Assembly: GCA_022822265.1 (NCBI GenBank) | Contig: JAJECA010000042.1 | Coordinates: 58,751 to 122,750, forward strand | From: Acidimicrobiia bacterium | GTDB taxonomy: Bacteria; Actinomycetota; Acidimicrobiia; Acidimicrobiales; Bin134 | DNA: 64,000 bases | Direction of reading: 5' to 3' | In this document: piece by piece, positions 26,884 to 36,097 of the stretch | Layout: every line of letters starts with the position of its first letter | How positions within the stretch are numbered: position 1 is the stretch's first letter | Translations under genes and position numbers: made by a program | The notes under the pieces: generated by a model | Told to the model about the DNA's origin: nothing | Databases searched by the model: none | Seen by the model: the letters and a program-made list of their open reading frames with translations, nothing else

Positions 26884-28452
26884 TTACCCGATGCTCTTGT
26901 CCTGGCCTTCCCAGTAGGGCGCCCGCAGCTCCCGCTTGAGCACCTTCATGGCCCCCGACAGGGGCAGCGGCTCTGCGCGGAACTCCACCGACTTGGGCAC
27001 CTTGTAGCCGGCGATGGTCTGGCGGGCGTGCTCGCACACCTCGTCTTCGGTCAGCTCATGGCCCGGTGTGGGCACCACCACGGCGTGTACGGCCTCTCCC
27101 CATGTGGGGTCGGGTATGCCGATCACCGCCACCTGGGCCACGCCGGGATGCGTGGAGATGGCGCTCTCCACCTCCGAGGAGTACACGTTCTCGCCGCCCG
27201 AAACGATCATGTCCTTAACCCGGTCCACCAGGAACAGATAGCCCTCCTCGTCGAGGTATCCGGCGTCGCCGGTGTGGTACCAGCCGTCTTGGAACGCCTC
27301 GGCGGTGGCCTCGGGCTTGTTCCAGTACTCCCGCATGTAGTTGCCGCCCCGGGCGCACACCTCGCCGATCTCTCCGGTGGGCAGCTTGTTTCCGCTTTCG
27401 TCTTGGATGCACAGGTTCACCCCGAACACCGGCTGGCCCACCGACCGCAGCCGGGGATTGCCGGCCACGTGGTCCTCGGGTTGCAATAGGGTGAGCACCG
27501 AGGAGCACTCGGTCATCCCGTAGCCCTGGAGCAGGTTCACGTCGGGCACGTGCTCCAGCAGATGGTTCAAGATGGCCTCGGGCATGGGCGAGGCGCCGTA
27601 GATGAGGTCGCGCAGCGAGGCCAGCCGCTCGGGCTTGTACTCCGGGTGCTGGATGCATAGCCCGATCATGGTGGGCACCATCACCGTCTGGGTGATGCCC
27701 TCGGCCTCGAACAGGTTCATCACCCCGCCCGGATCGAAGGCGGGAATGGTCACCATCTTGGAGCCGGTGGCGGGTATGGCCAGCAGGCTGGCCATGGATG
27801 CGGCGTGGAACAGCGGGGTCTGGCTCAAGAACACCTCGTCGTCGGACATGCCACCCAGCCCTATGACCACGTGGTACACGTTCAACATCTCGGCCCGCTG
27901 CTGCAACAGCACTCCCTTGGGCAGACCGGTGGTTCCGCCGGTGTACATGAGCACCACCGGGTCGTCTTCCTCGGGCTCGGGCGGGGTGGCGGTGTCGCCG
28001 GCGGCCACCAGATCCTCGTAGGCCACGTCGTGGGGCACGTCGCCGGGGCCGATGAGCACCACCTTTCGGATGGGGCTGTCGCCCGCGGCCTCCATGGCCT
28101 TCACAAACGCCTCGGCGAAAAAGCCGTCGACAAAGGCCACCTCGGTGCCCGAGTCCCGCACGATGTAGTCCAACTCGGGGCCGGCCAGGCGCAGGTTCAG
28201 CGGGTTGACCACTCCGCCGCCCAGATAGCAGGCGTGGTACAGCTCCAGGTAGGAAGCGCTGTTGAGGGCCATGATGGCCACCCGGTCGCCCTTGGCCACG
28301 CCCAGCTCGGTTCCCATGGCGTTGGCCAGCCGGGTGACCCGCTCGCCGTGGGTGGCGAAGCTGGCCCGGTAGGCCCCGTCGACGATCGCCTCTTTGTTGG
28401 CGTACCTCTCCACTGCCGGGTAGAACAGCCGGTGATAGATCAGCTCTTTCAT
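26884..28452 (-). CDS. AMP-dependent acyl-CoA synthetase (FadD-like)
   Basis: 522 residues from the ATG at 28452, set by a TACGGT hexamer seven bases upstream; the frame continues to 28803 but that part overlaps the divergent SnoaL-like gene. ANL-superfamily motifs: P-loop VLMYTGGTTGLPKGV near 162-176, YGMTECS, the hinge Asp in WYHTGDAGYLDEEGY, A8 DRVKDMIVSGGENVYSSEVE, and the catalytic Lys near the C-terminus in GAMKVLKRELR. It activates a carboxylic acid to acyl-AMP and then acyl-CoA. Substrate chain length or ring type cannot be told from the sequence. Confidence 0.9.
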   Translation of the reverse strand: MKELIYHRLFYPAVERYANKEAIVDGAYRASFATHGERVTRLANAMGTELGVAKGDRVAIMALNSASYLELYHACYLGGGVVNPLNLRLAGPELDYIVRDSGTEVAFVDGFFAEAFVKAMEAAGDSPIRKVVLIGPGDVPHDVAYEDLVAAGDTATPPEPEEDDPVVLMYTGGTTGLPKGVLLQQRAEMLNVYHVVIGLGGMSDDEVFLSQTPLFHAASMASLLAIPATGSKMVTIPAFDPGGVMNLFEAEGITQTVMVPTMIGLCIQHPEYKPERLASLRDLIYGASPMPEAILNHLLEHVPDVNLLQGYGMTECSSVLTLLQPEDHVAGNPRLRSVGQPVFGVNLCIQDESGNKLPTGEIGEVCARGGNYMREYWNKPEATAEAFQDGWYHTGDAGYLDEEGYLFLVDRVKDMIVSGGENVYSSEVESAISTHPGVAQVAVIGIPDPTWGEAVHAVVVPTPGHELTEDEVCEHARQTIAGYKVPKSVEFRAEPLPLSGAMKVLKRELRAPYWEGQDKSIG

Positions 28453-28459
28453 GGGCGCA

Positions 28460-28465
28460 ACCGTA
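28460..28465 (-). promoter_or_regulatory. -10 hexamer for the acyl-CoA synthetase gene
   Basis: TACGGT on the minus strand with seven bases to the ATG at 28452, consistent with leaderless transcription. Confidence 0.55.
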
Positions 28466-28506
28466 GCGCGACGCCGGATGTGCCGGAGCGGGTCGAAGGA
28501 GGCGAG

Positions 28507-28995
28507 ATGGACGTCGAAACCACAGTGCGATGGCTGAAGGACCGGGAGCTGATCAAGGAGGTTCCCCAGCGGTACGCCCGGGGAATCGACCGCATCGATT
28601 TCGAACTGGTGCGGTCTGCATTCCACCCCGACTGCCAGATCTCCGGGACGGTGATCTCCGGAGATCTCGACCCCTATCTCGACTGGACCGAAAGGGAGCT
28701 GCACAAGTTCGAGGCCACACTGCACTTCATGGGCAACCAGTACATAGATCTGGAAGAGGGCGCCGATGAGGGCCACATCGAGACCTGGGCGGTGGCCTAC
28801 CACATGCGCCCCGAGGACTCAGACGTGGGCGACCTCATCTTGGGCCTGCACTACTGCGACGACGTGGCCCGCTTCGACGACCGCTGGCTCATCACCGCCC
28901 GCACCGCCCGCCCCCAATGGGCCCGCGGCGCCTTCCCCAAACCCCCCGAAGAGCTGAAAAGCACCTGGCACGACGTGGACATCCGCCACGTGTGA
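28507..28995 (+). CDS. SnoaL-like (NTF2-fold) protein
   Basis: 162 residues from the ATG at 28507, which has AGGAGG five bases before it. The N-terminal helices (RELIKEVPQRYARGIDRIDFELVRSAFHPDC) followed by a beta-rich half match the SnoaL_4 type, an alpha+beta barrel used by polyketide cyclases, ring hydroxylating dioxygenase-like proteins and many uncharacterised actinobacterial enzymes. It is divergent from the acyl-CoA synthetase gene, 54 nt away. No catalytic role can be set. Confidence 0.75.
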   Translation: MDVETTVRWLKDRELIKEVPQRYARGIDRIDFELVRSAFHPDCQISGTVISGDLDPYLDWTERELHKFEATLHFMGNQYIDLEEGADEGHIETWAVAYHMRPEDSDVGDLILGLHYCDDVARFDDRWLITARTARPQWARGAFPKPPEELKSTWHDVDIRHV

Positions 28996-29007
28996 CCGAT
29001 TCCCGGA

Positions 29008-29322
29008 TCAGAGTCCGAGCAGGTCGGCGATGAGCTCTCGGATCTGCTGCAACGCGACTGATCCCACGTTCGTGTCCGTCGTCTCGACGACGCGGTCGAC
29101 GCTGATGGTGGTGGGCAGGTGTGCTTGGGCCACACCGAATCCGGTGACGTCGACCTCGCTCAACCATCCCCTCTTGTTGGTCGTGCAGGGAACAACTGCG
29201 ATGGCGTGCTGACGGAACTCGAGCACGTCATCGGAGGTGACCACGATCGCCGGCCGGACGTATCCCGGCTCGCCGCGCGCCGGCGTCCCGAAATCGCAGC
29301 GGACGACATCACCGGCTCGCAT
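29008..29322 (-). CDS. MazF/PemK-like endoribonuclease toxin
   Basis: 104 residues from the ATG at 29322. This start has GGGAG nine bases upstream and gives the usual MRAGDVVRCDFG N-terminus; three earlier in-frame ATGs lack that fit. The core RPAIVVTSDDVLEF and AIAVVPCTTN are typical of the MazF/PemK barrel, which cuts mRNA or tRNA at short sequences. The gene overlaps the antitoxin stop by 14 nt. Confidence 0.85.
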   Translation of the reverse strand: MRAGDVVRCDFGTPARGEPGYVRPAIVVTSDDVLEFRQHAIAVVPCTTNKRGWLSEVDVTGFGVAQAHLPTTISVDRVVETTDTNVGSVALQQIRELIADLLGL

Positions 29323-29530
29323 CAGCCACATCTCCCGCAGACGCATCAAGCACGGCCTCGTCGTCAGCATCGAGGGGGGCGCTGGCTAGCTGAGTCCCGA
29401 TAATGCGACGGCGTTCCCGCCGGATCATCCTGTCGAGTTGCGCATCAAATGTGAGCCCCTCGCGATCGGCAAGCTGGCGAAGCGCATCCCGGTTCCGGAC
29501 CGAAACCTTAATGGTAGTCGAATCAGGCAT
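29309..29530 (-). CDS. MazE-like ribbon-helix-helix antitoxin
   Basis: 73 residues from the ATG at 29530. A TATACT hexamer ends seven bases upstream and sets the start; an earlier in-frame start at 29608 would run through the promoter. The N-terminal TTIKVSVRNRDALRQLADRE is a ribbon-helix-helix arm and the acidic C-terminal tail (DADDEAVLDASAGDVADA) is the toxin-binding part. It neutralises the MazF-like toxin encoded next to it and should repress its own promoter. Confidence 0.78.
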   Translation of the reverse strand: MPDSTTIKVSVRNRDALRQLADREGLTFDAQLDRMIRRERRRIIGTQLASAPLDADDEAVLDASAGDVADASR

Positions 29531-29537
29531 ACCGCTG

Positions 29538-29543
29538 AGTATA
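29538..29543 (-). promoter_or_regulatory. -10 hexamer TATACT of the mazEF-like operon
   Basis: TATACT on the minus strand lies seven bases before the antitoxin ATG at 29530. The surrounding GGTATAC and GGTATGC form a short direct repeat that may serve as operator. Confidence 0.6.
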
Positions 29544-29552
29544 CCCACCAGG

Positions 29553-29657
29553 GTCCGCGCCGCGGCCGCCGCCGCCCAAGCACTCGCCTTCGACACCGAC
29601 TTCCGCATCGACCGCTACGGCCCCCACAAAACCCAAGCCTTCACAGTCCACCCTTAG
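29553..29657 (+). pseudogene. Possible C-terminal remnant of an unidentified gene
   Basis: An open stretch ending in TAG at 29655-29657 codes for a peptide ending DFRIDRYGPHKTQAFTVHP. Nearly every codon ends in C or G, unlike chance frames, and it has no plausible start of its own. It abuts the promoter side of the MazEF-like pair. It may be the tail of a gene whose front was lost when the toxin-antitoxin cassette arrived. The parent family was not recognised. Confidence 0.35.
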
Positions 29658-29720
29658 CTCTGTCTACCTGCATTCCCACCCGACAAGCAGCCAAAGGTCC
29701 CGAGCGGGCAAACTACGGCC

Positions 29721-30653
29721 ATGAGTGATCGACCAGTGGCGTTTGTGACCGGGGCTAGCCGGGGGATTGGGAAGGCTTGTTCGGTGCATTTGGCCCGGGC
29801 GGGGTTTGATGTGGCGGTGTCGGCTCGGACAGTGCAGGAGGGCGAGCAGCGGGAGCACTCGTCCACGGTGCAGCGGTCGGACACCTCGCCTTTGCCCGGC
29901 AGCTTGTCGGCTACCGCCGCTCTGGTGGCCGAGGCGGGGGGCGAGGCGCTGATCGTGGCGGCTGACTTGTTGGACTTCGACTCCTTGGAGGCCGCGGCGG
30001 CCACGGTGTTGGAGCAGTGGGGGCGGGTGGACGTGCTGGTGAACAACGGGCGCTACATCGGGCCCGGCCACATGGACCGGCTCTTGGACACCCCCATCGA
30101 GCTGTTGGACCGCCACCTGAAAGCCAACTGCCTGGCCCCGCTGGTGCTGACCAAGGCGCTGCTGCCCCAAATGATCGAGAGGGGCAGCGGAACCCTGGTG
30201 AACATCACCTCGGCCTCGGGCTTCGCCGACCCCACCGAGGCCGCCGGCGACGGGGGCTGGGGCATGGGCTACGGCATAAGCAAGGGGGCCTTCCACCGGG
30301 TGGCGGGGTTCATGGCTGTGGAGCACGGCAGCCAGGGAATCAACGCCTTCAACGTGCAGCCCGGCTACATCTCCACCGAGCGCATCGCCCAGGACATGGC
30401 CCAGTTCGGCTTCGAGGACACCGGCCAGCCCGCCGATGTGATCGGTGCAGTGGTGGCCTGGCTGGCCACCGATCCTGAGGCCCGGGAGATGAACGGCACC
30501 AACATCGAGGCCCAGTTCTTCTGCCACGAGCGGGGGTTGTTGCCCGGCTGGGGCGGGCCGGTGCCCAACACCGCGGCCATCCGCTACGACCTGAGCGGCG
30601 CCATCCTGGCCGAGAAGGAGGCCCAGCTTCTGGCCCAGACCGCCCAAGAGTGA
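29721..30653 (+). CDS. Short-chain dehydrogenase/reductase
   Basis: 310 residues, a little longer than the classic 250-residue SDR because of an inserted segment near residues 40-60 and a C-terminal extension. Seen are the nucleotide motif TGASRGIGKA at 10-19, NNG in VDVLVNNGRY (usual NNAG altered to NNGR), catalytic Ser in NITSASGF, and YGISK with the catalytic Tyr and Lys. It oxidises or reduces a hydroxyl/keto group with NAD(P). Substrate unknown. The next gene overlaps its stop by 4 nt. Confidence 0.88.
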   Translation: MSDRPVAFVTGASRGIGKACSVHLARAGFDVAVSARTVQEGEQREHSSTVQRSDTSPLPGSLSATAALVAEAGGEALIVAADLLDFDSLEAAAATVLEQWGRVDVLVNNGRYIGPGHMDRLLDTPIELLDRHLKANCLAPLVLTKALLPQMIERGSGTLVNITSASGFADPTEAAGDGGWGMGYGISKGAFHRVAGFMAVEHGSQGINAFNVQPGYISTERIAQDMAQFGFEDTGQPADVIGAVVAWLATDPEAREMNGTNIEAQFFCHERGLLPGWGGPVPNTAAIRYDLSGAILAEKEAQLLAQTAQE

Positions 30654-31456
30654 CCGCCAAAGCCGCGGCCAGCGACTCAGCATCCGGGGGTCGAGAGACA
30701 ATCGGGGTTCGAGCATCCTCCGGTGGTCGAGCGGCAACCGGTCGGCTGGAGCTGTGCGCGGTCATGCCGGTGTACAACGAAGAGGGCATTGTGGGCCAGG
30801 TGGCCGAGAGCTGGCTCGGAGTTCTCGACGGGCTGGGGATCGACTACGAGCTGGTGGCCATCGTGGACGGTGCCACCGACGCCAGCGAGCAGATACTGCG
30901 GGCGACAGCCGAGCGCCACCCCCGGCTGGTGGTGGACGCCAAAGCCAACAGCGGCCACGGGCCCACCATCTTGCGGGGCTACCGGCGGGGAGCGGTGACC
31001 GCCGACTGGGTGTTCCAGACCGACTCCGACGACGAGATGCCCGCGGCCTCTTTCGGCGAACTTTGGGCACTTCGTCACCAGGTGGACGCGGTGATCGGCA
31101 TCCGCGCCAGCCGGGATCAGTCATTTGGCCGACGAGCCATCACCCGGGCCGCCCGATTCACGGCCCGAGTGGCCTTCGGCTGCCGACTGGCCGACGTGAA
31201 CTGCCCCTACCGGCTGATGCGCTCGACGGCGCTGGCCCCGCTTTTGGCCCCCATCCCCGACGACACCTTCGCCCCCAACGTGGTGCTGTCGGGCATGCTG
31301 GCCCGATCCGGCGCCCGATTGGCCGAGGTGCCGGTGCCCCACCACAGCCGCACCACCGGAGAGGTGTCGATCCTGGGTTGGCGGGCGCTTCGGGCCGCCG
31401 TGCGCTCATTCGCCCAAACGGTGCGCCTCAACCGCGCCCGAATCCCGAAAATCTGA
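30650..31456 (+). CDS. Family 2 glycosyltransferase
   Basis: 268 residues from a GTG that overlaps the SDR stop (GTGA). The GT2 fold begins after about 35 unstructured residues: LCAVMPVYNEEGIVGQV, nucleotide-binding VAIVDGATDAS, then FQTDSDDEMP with the D-x-D metal motif and the conserved SHGPTILRGYR-like loop (NSGHGPTILRGYRRG). It resembles dolichol/polyprenyl-phosphate mannose synthases but lacks membrane segments. Donor and acceptor are not determined. Confidence 0.85.
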   Translation: MTAKAAASDSASGGRETIGVRASSGGRAATGRLELCAVMPVYNEEGIVGQVAESWLGVLDGLGIDYELVAIVDGATDASEQILRATAERHPRLVVDAKANSGHGPTILRGYRRGAVTADWVFQTDSDDEMPAASFGELWALRHQVDAVIGIRASRDQSFGRRAITRAARFTARVAFGCRLADVNCPYRLMRSTALAPLLAPIPDDTFAPNVVLSGMLARSGARLAEVPVPHHSRTTGEVSILGWRALRAAVRSFAQTVRLNRARIPKI

Positions 31457-31570
31457 CCGAATTGCTTGGCTGATCTGCCTGATTGACCAGTAATCGTCAC
31501 TGCTGGCGGGTACCTTCTAATCAGGGGTAAAGCCCCACATTTCCCCCTTCGAAAATCCGCTAAGGGAACC

Positions 31571-33991
31571 ATGTCCGAAGATTCACAGCTAACGCTCGAC
31601 AGCGTGTCGGGTGATCGCCACACCGCTGTCGATTTTGCCCGCGAGATCGTGTCTGTCCCCGTGGCCGAGGAGATGTCGGAGTCGTTTCTGGCGTACTCCC
31701 TGTCGGTCATCACCTCCCGGGCCATCCCCGACGCCCGCGACGGCCTCAAGCCGGTGCAGCGTCGCATCCTCTACTCCATGCTCAACATGGGGATCCGCCC
31801 CGACGGACCCCACCGCAAGAGTGCCCGGGTGGTGGGCGACACCATGGGCAAGTACCACCCTCATGGCGATGCCGCCATCTACGACGCCCTTGTGCGGCTG
31901 GCCCAGGAGTTCTCCCGGCCCATCACCCTGGTAGACCCCCACGGCAACTTCGGCACCCTCGACGATCCCCCGGCCGCCCCCCGCTATACCGAGTGCCGCC
32001 TGGCCGAGGCCGCCATGGAGATGCTGGCCGAGATCGACGAGGACACCGTGGACCACCGCTCCACCTACGACGGCGAGAGCGCCGAGCCCGAGTGCCTGCC
32101 GGGACGGCTGCCCAACCTACTGGTGAACGGCACCACCGGCATCGCGGTGGGCATGGCCACCAACATGGCCCCCCACAACCTGCGGGAGGTGGCCGAGGCC
32201 ATCCGGCTGGTGATGACCAAGCGCCGGCCCAAGCCCGCCATCGACGAGCTGCTCAAGGCGCTGCCCGGACCCGACTTCCCCTCCGGTGGCTTGGCCATCG
32301 ACTCGGAGGAGGGCGGGCTGCGACAGATCTACGAGAGCGGGCGGGGCTCCATTCGCATCCAGGCCAAGATGAAGTCGGTAAAGCTCACCCGCAGCCGCAA
32401 GGGCATCGAGGTCACCGAACTGCCCTACATGGTCGGCCCCGAGAAGGTGGTGAAGCGCATCAACGACCTGATCGTCGACGGCAAGCTGCCCGGCATCCAC
32501 GATGCCCGCAACCTTTCGGACCGACACCACGGCCTGCGCATCCTGATCGAGTGCGAGCCCCATGTGGAGCCCAAGAAGCTGTACTACGACCTTTTCCGCC
32601 TCACTCCGCTGGAGGAGACCTTCGCGGTGAACAACGTGGTGCTGGTGGACGGCGTCCCCACCACCGTCGGCCTCTACGACCTGTGCCGCCACTACATCGA
32701 CCACCGCCTCGACGTGGTGGTGCGACGCACCCGGTATCGCCTGGGCCGGGCTCGTGACCGCCACCACATCCTGGAGGGGCTGATCACCGCGCTCGACAAT
32801 ATCGACGAGGTGGTGGCCATCATCCGAAGCTCAGATGATGCCGCCGAGGCCCGGCAGCGATTGCAGGATGCCTTGGATCTGACGGAGGTCCAGGCGGCCC
32901 ACATCCTGGACATGCAGCTGCGGCGGCTCACTGCGCTGGAGAAGCAGAAGATCATCGACGAGCGCGACGAGCTTGTCGCCCTGATCAAAGACTTGGAGAA
33001 GCTCCTGGGCTCAGAGCAGCGCCAGCGCACCGTGGTGCTTAAGGAGCTTGACAAACTGGTGGAGCGGTTCGGCCAGGAACGCCGAACCAAGATCGTGTCG
33101 CACCAGAACGCCCCGGTGTACGAGGCCACTCCCGCGGAGGAGCTGACCCCGAAGGCTGAAGGGCCGTGTGTGGTCACCCTGTCCACCACCGGCATCGTGG
33201 GCCGGGCGTCGCTCGGGGGGCGCCGGCGGTCGCAGTTCGGGCGCCACGACTTGTTGACCGCATCGGTGGAGGCCGACCTCGGCGAAAAGGTGCTGGCCGT
33301 CACCTCGGCCGGTCGGGTGATCGCCTCGCCGGTTTCGGCCATTCCCGAGGTTTCGGGACGCAGCCGGGGCGCAGGGGCGTCTGAGGTGTTCGGAACCATT
33401 CGCAGCGAGGCGGTGCTCACCCTGGTGCTGGCCGGCAGTGATCCTCTGGTGCTGGTCACCGCGGCCGGCACGGTCAAGCGTGTAGACCTGTCCGACGCCG
33501 ACAAGGGACGGGCGGTCAAGCAGGTCATCAAACTAAGGCCCAATGACAAGGTGGTGGCCGCGTTCTGCGCACCGGAGACCGCCGAGATGGTATTGGTCAG
33601 CTCCCACGGTCGTGCGCTGCGAGCCCCGATTGAATCAGTCTCCGTCCAAGGGCGGGGGGCATCGGGGGTCAGGGGCATGAAACTCAAGAACGGCGACCGG
33701 GTCATCGCCGCCGCCGGTGTGGCCGGCGACGAGGCCGTGATCAAGGTGGACGCCAACGGCTCGGTGGCCATCACCCCGGTAACCGACATCCCGGCCACCG
33801 GTCGGGACGGGCTCGGCACCCAGCTGGGCGGGGGGGAGCAGCTGGCCATGGCCGTGGTGACGCTCCCGGCCGACCTCTTGGCCGAAGTGGACGACGGCGG
33901 CAAACCGGCCAAGGCCCCGGTGCCGTTCCCCCTTGAGAACGGTGACGTGGGCAACGCGGCCGTGTTGAGCGTGGGGATGCCCCGATGGTGA
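31571..33991 (+). CDS. Type II topoisomerase subunit A (topoisomerase IV-like, ParC/GyrA family)
   Basis: 806 residues. The breakage-reunion domain is intact: [40 protein letters not shown] and the active-site Tyr139 in PRYTECRL. Position 101, equal to E. coli GyrA Ser83, is Ala, while Asp105 (Asp87) is kept. The C-terminal beta-pinwheel is present, but the GyrA box Q-R-R-G-G-K-G was not found at its start, where [11 protein letters not shown] stands instead. Together with the A-before-B order this points to a topoisomerase IV-like decatenase more than the supercoiling gyrase. AAGGGAACC precedes the ATG. Confidence 0.85.
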   Translation: MSEDSQLTLDSVSGDRHTAVDFAREIVSVPVAEEMSESFLAYSLSVITSRAIPDARDGLKPVQRRILYSMLNMGIRPDGPHRKSARVVGDTMGKYHPHGDAAIYDALVRLAQEFSRPITLVDPHGNFGTLDDPPAAPRYTECRLAEAAMEMLAEIDEDTVDHRSTYDGESAEPECLPGRLPNLLVNGTTGIAVGMATNMAPHNLREVAEAIRLVMTKRRPKPAIDELLKALPGPDFPSGGLAIDSEEGGLRQIYESGRGSIRIQAKMKSVKLTRSRKGIEVTELPYMVGPEKVVKRINDLIVDGKLPGIHDARNLSDRHHGLRILIECEPHVEPKKLYYDLFRLTPLEETFAVNNVVLVDGVPTTVGLYDLCRHYIDHRLDVVVRRTRYRLGRARDRHHILEGLITALDNIDEVVAIIRSSDDAAEARQRLQDALDLTEVQAAHILDMQLRRLTALEKQKIIDERDELVALIKDLEKLLGSEQRQRTVVLKELDKLVERFGQERRTKIVSHQNAPVYEATPAEELTPKAEGPCVVTLSTTGIVGRASLGGRRRSQFGRHDLLTASVEADLGEKVLAVTSAGRVIASPVSAIPEVSGRSRGAGASEVFGTIRSEAVLTLVLAGSDPLVLVTAAGTVKRVDLSDADKGRAVKQVIKLRPNDKVVAAFCAPETAEMVLVSSHGRALRAPIESVSVQGRGASGVRGMKLKNGDRVIAAAGVAGDEAVIKVDANGSVAITPVTDIPATGRDGLGTQLGGGEQLAMAVVTLPADLLAEVDDGGKPAKAPVPFPLENGDVGNAAVLSVGMPRW

Positions 33992-36069
33992 CCCAGGCCA
34001 CTCGGGCCCGCGGCAAGAATGGCGACCTGTTCACCCCTCCCAACGGGGGAAACGGCAACGGCAGCTACGAAGCCTCCGACATCGTCACCCTCGAGGGGCT
34101 GGAGGCCGTCCGCAAGCGCCCCGGCATGTACATCGGGGGGACCGGAAGCGACGGCCTCATGCATCTGGTGTGGGAGCTCATTGACAACGGGGTGGACGAG
34201 GCCGGGGCCGGCTTCGCCACCCGCATCGACGTGACCCTCCATGCCGACGGATCAATCGAGGTGGCCGACAACGGCCGGGGCATCCCGATCGACCCCCATC
34301 CCACCAAGAAGGTTTCAGCGCTTGAGGTGGTGCTCACCGAGCTGCACTCCGGCGGCAAGTTCGGCGGCGGGGTGTACGGCGCCTCCGGCGGGCTGCACGG
34401 GGTGGGCGCCTCGGTGGTCAATGCTCTGTCCACTCGGCTTCGCGCCGAAGTTGACCGCGACGGCGCGACCCGCCAGCTCTGGTTCGTCAAGCAGAAGGCC
34501 GGCCAGTTCGACGGCGACAAGTTCGTCAAGGGCCACAAGCTGCGGCGGGTCCGCTCCACCCGCAAAACCGGCACCCGTATCCGCTTCTGGCCCGATCACG
34601 ACATGTTCGATCCCGACGCCACGGTGGACTTCGAAGCCATCCGCCAGCGGGCCCAGCAGGCCTGTTTCCTGGTGCCTGGTCTGCGGATCAAGCTGGAAGA
34701 CAAGCGCCGGGGCCACGAAAACGAGCCGGTCGATCTGATCTCCCACGGGGGGCTGGCCGATCTGGTGGGCTACCTGTCGGCCTCTGATGCGGTCACCGAG
34801 GTCATCTCCATTCCCGGAGCTGAGGAGTTCGAGGAGAAAGTGCCGGTGGACGGTGCCATGGAGGTGGTCGCCCGGCAGTGCCAGGTGGACATCGCCATGC
34901 GCTGGGTGAAGGACTACGAAACCAAGGTGGCCACGTTCGTCAACACCATCCCCACACCCCACGGGGGCACCCATCTGGCCGGCTTCGAGCGGGCCCTTAC
35001 CCGGGCGGTCAACGACAGCCTGCTGGCCGACTCCAAGAAGCTGGCCCGGCTGGCCAAGCAGGGCAACGACCGGGCACAGCGCGAAGACGTGCAGGAGGGC
35101 CTGGTGGCCGCGGTCAAGGTCACCCTGCCCGAGCCCCAGTTCCGGGGCCAGACCAAACAGGAGCTGGGCACCCCGCCGGTGCAGTCCATCGTCTACAACG
35201 TGCTCAAGGACGGCTTGGAGAGCTGGTTCCAAACCGGGCCCAAGAGCCACGTCACCGCCTTGCAGTCCAAGATCGCCGATGCGGTGGTGAGCCGGGTGTC
35301 GGCCCGCCAGACCCTGGAGAACAAGCGCCGGGCCGCGTCGCTGGGCTCCACGGGCATGCCCGACAAGCTGGCCGACTGCCGGGTCCACGGCCCGGAGTCC
35401 GAGCTGATCCTGGTGGAGGGCGATTCGGCCGCCGGTCCGGCCAAGGCGGGGCGCAACGCCGAGAACATGGCCATCCTGCCCTTGCGGGGCAAGGTGGTGA
35501 ACGCGGCCAAGTCCTCGGTGAAGCAGGTGCTGGACAACGCCGAGGCCCAGGCCCTGTTCACCGCCATGGGCGCGGGCTCGGGCGACGACTTCGACATGGC
35601 CAAGGCCCGGTATGGGCGCATCGTGATCCTGTGCGACGCCGATGTGGACGGCAGTCACATCCGCTGCCTGCTGCTCACCCTCATACACCGCTTCATGCGC
35701 CCGATGTTGGAGGCAGGGAGGGTGTTCGCCGCCCAGCCACCGCTATACACCGCCAAGGTGGGCGACCAAACCCACCGGGCGTGGTCAGACGCCCAGCGGG
35801 ACCAGATCACCGCCAAGCTGGCCAAGGGAAACCGCAAGGCCGAGAACATCCGGTGGTCCCGGTTCAAGGGTCTGGGCGAGATGGACACCGACGAGCTGGC
35901 CGAGTGCGCGTTGGACCGCGAAACCCGCACTCTGCGACAGCTCACCATCGACGATGTGAAAAAGGCCGAGGAGATGTTCGAGACCCTCATGGGCTCCGAT
36001 GTGAGCCGCCGCAAGGACTTCCTCATCGCCCACAGCGAGCTGGTCGACCGCGAAGCCCTCGACTACTGA
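33985..36069 (+). CDS. Type II topoisomerase subunit B (ParE/GyrB family)
   Basis: 694 residues, overlapping the A-subunit stop by 7 nt, so both subunits are translationally coupled. The GHKL ATPase part shows ELIDNGVDEAGAG, DNGRGIPID and GLHGVGASVVNALS. The TOPRIM part has EGDSAAGPAKAGRN (E of the metal site) and DADVDGSHIRCLLL. The C-terminal GLGEMDTDELAECALD is the family GyrB_C block. The Ala-Gly-Pro after EGDS differs from gyrase consensus Gly-Gly-Ser and fits a divergent second type II enzyme. Confidence 0.87.
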   Translation: MVTQATRARGKNGDLFTPPNGGNGNGSYEASDIVTLEGLEAVRKRPGMYIGGTGSDGLMHLVWELIDNGVDEAGAGFATRIDVTLHADGSIEVADNGRGIPIDPHPTKKVSALEVVLTELHSGGKFGGGVYGASGGLHGVGASVVNALSTRLRAEVDRDGATRQLWFVKQKAGQFDGDKFVKGHKLRRVRSTRKTGTRIRFWPDHDMFDPDATVDFEAIRQRAQQACFLVPGLRIKLEDKRRGHENEPVDLISHGGLADLVGYLSASDAVTEVISIPGAEEFEEKVPVDGAMEVVARQCQVDIAMRWVKDYETKVATFVNTIPTPHGGTHLAGFERALTRAVNDSLLADSKKLARLAKQGNDRAQREDVQEGLVAAVKVTLPEPQFRGQTKQELGTPPVQSIVYNVLKDGLESWFQTGPKSHVTALQSKIADAVVSRVSARQTLENKRRAASLGSTGMPDKLADCRVHGPESELILVEGDSAAGPAKAGRNAENMAILPLRGKVVNAAKSSVKQVLDNAEAQALFTAMGAGSGDDFDMAKARYGRIVILCDADVDGSHIRCLLLTLIHRFMRPMLEAGRVFAAQPPLYTAKVGDQTHRAWSDAQRDQITAKLAKGNRKAENIRWSRFKGLGEMDTDELAECALDRETRTLRQLTIDDVKKAEEMFETLMGSDVSRRKDFLIAHSELVDREALDY

Positions 36070-36097
36070 CGGCACAGGAGAATTCGGGGAGACAGAC

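Noticed and set aside
27805..28506. Long upstream extension of the SnoaL-like gene
   Set aside because: It lies opposite the acyl-CoA synthetase gene and the AGGAGG site marks the ATG at 28507.
31482..31525. TTGACC and TACCTT as a promoter for the topoisomerase genes
   Set aside because: The spacing of 22 bp is too long for a standard promoter, so it was not listed.
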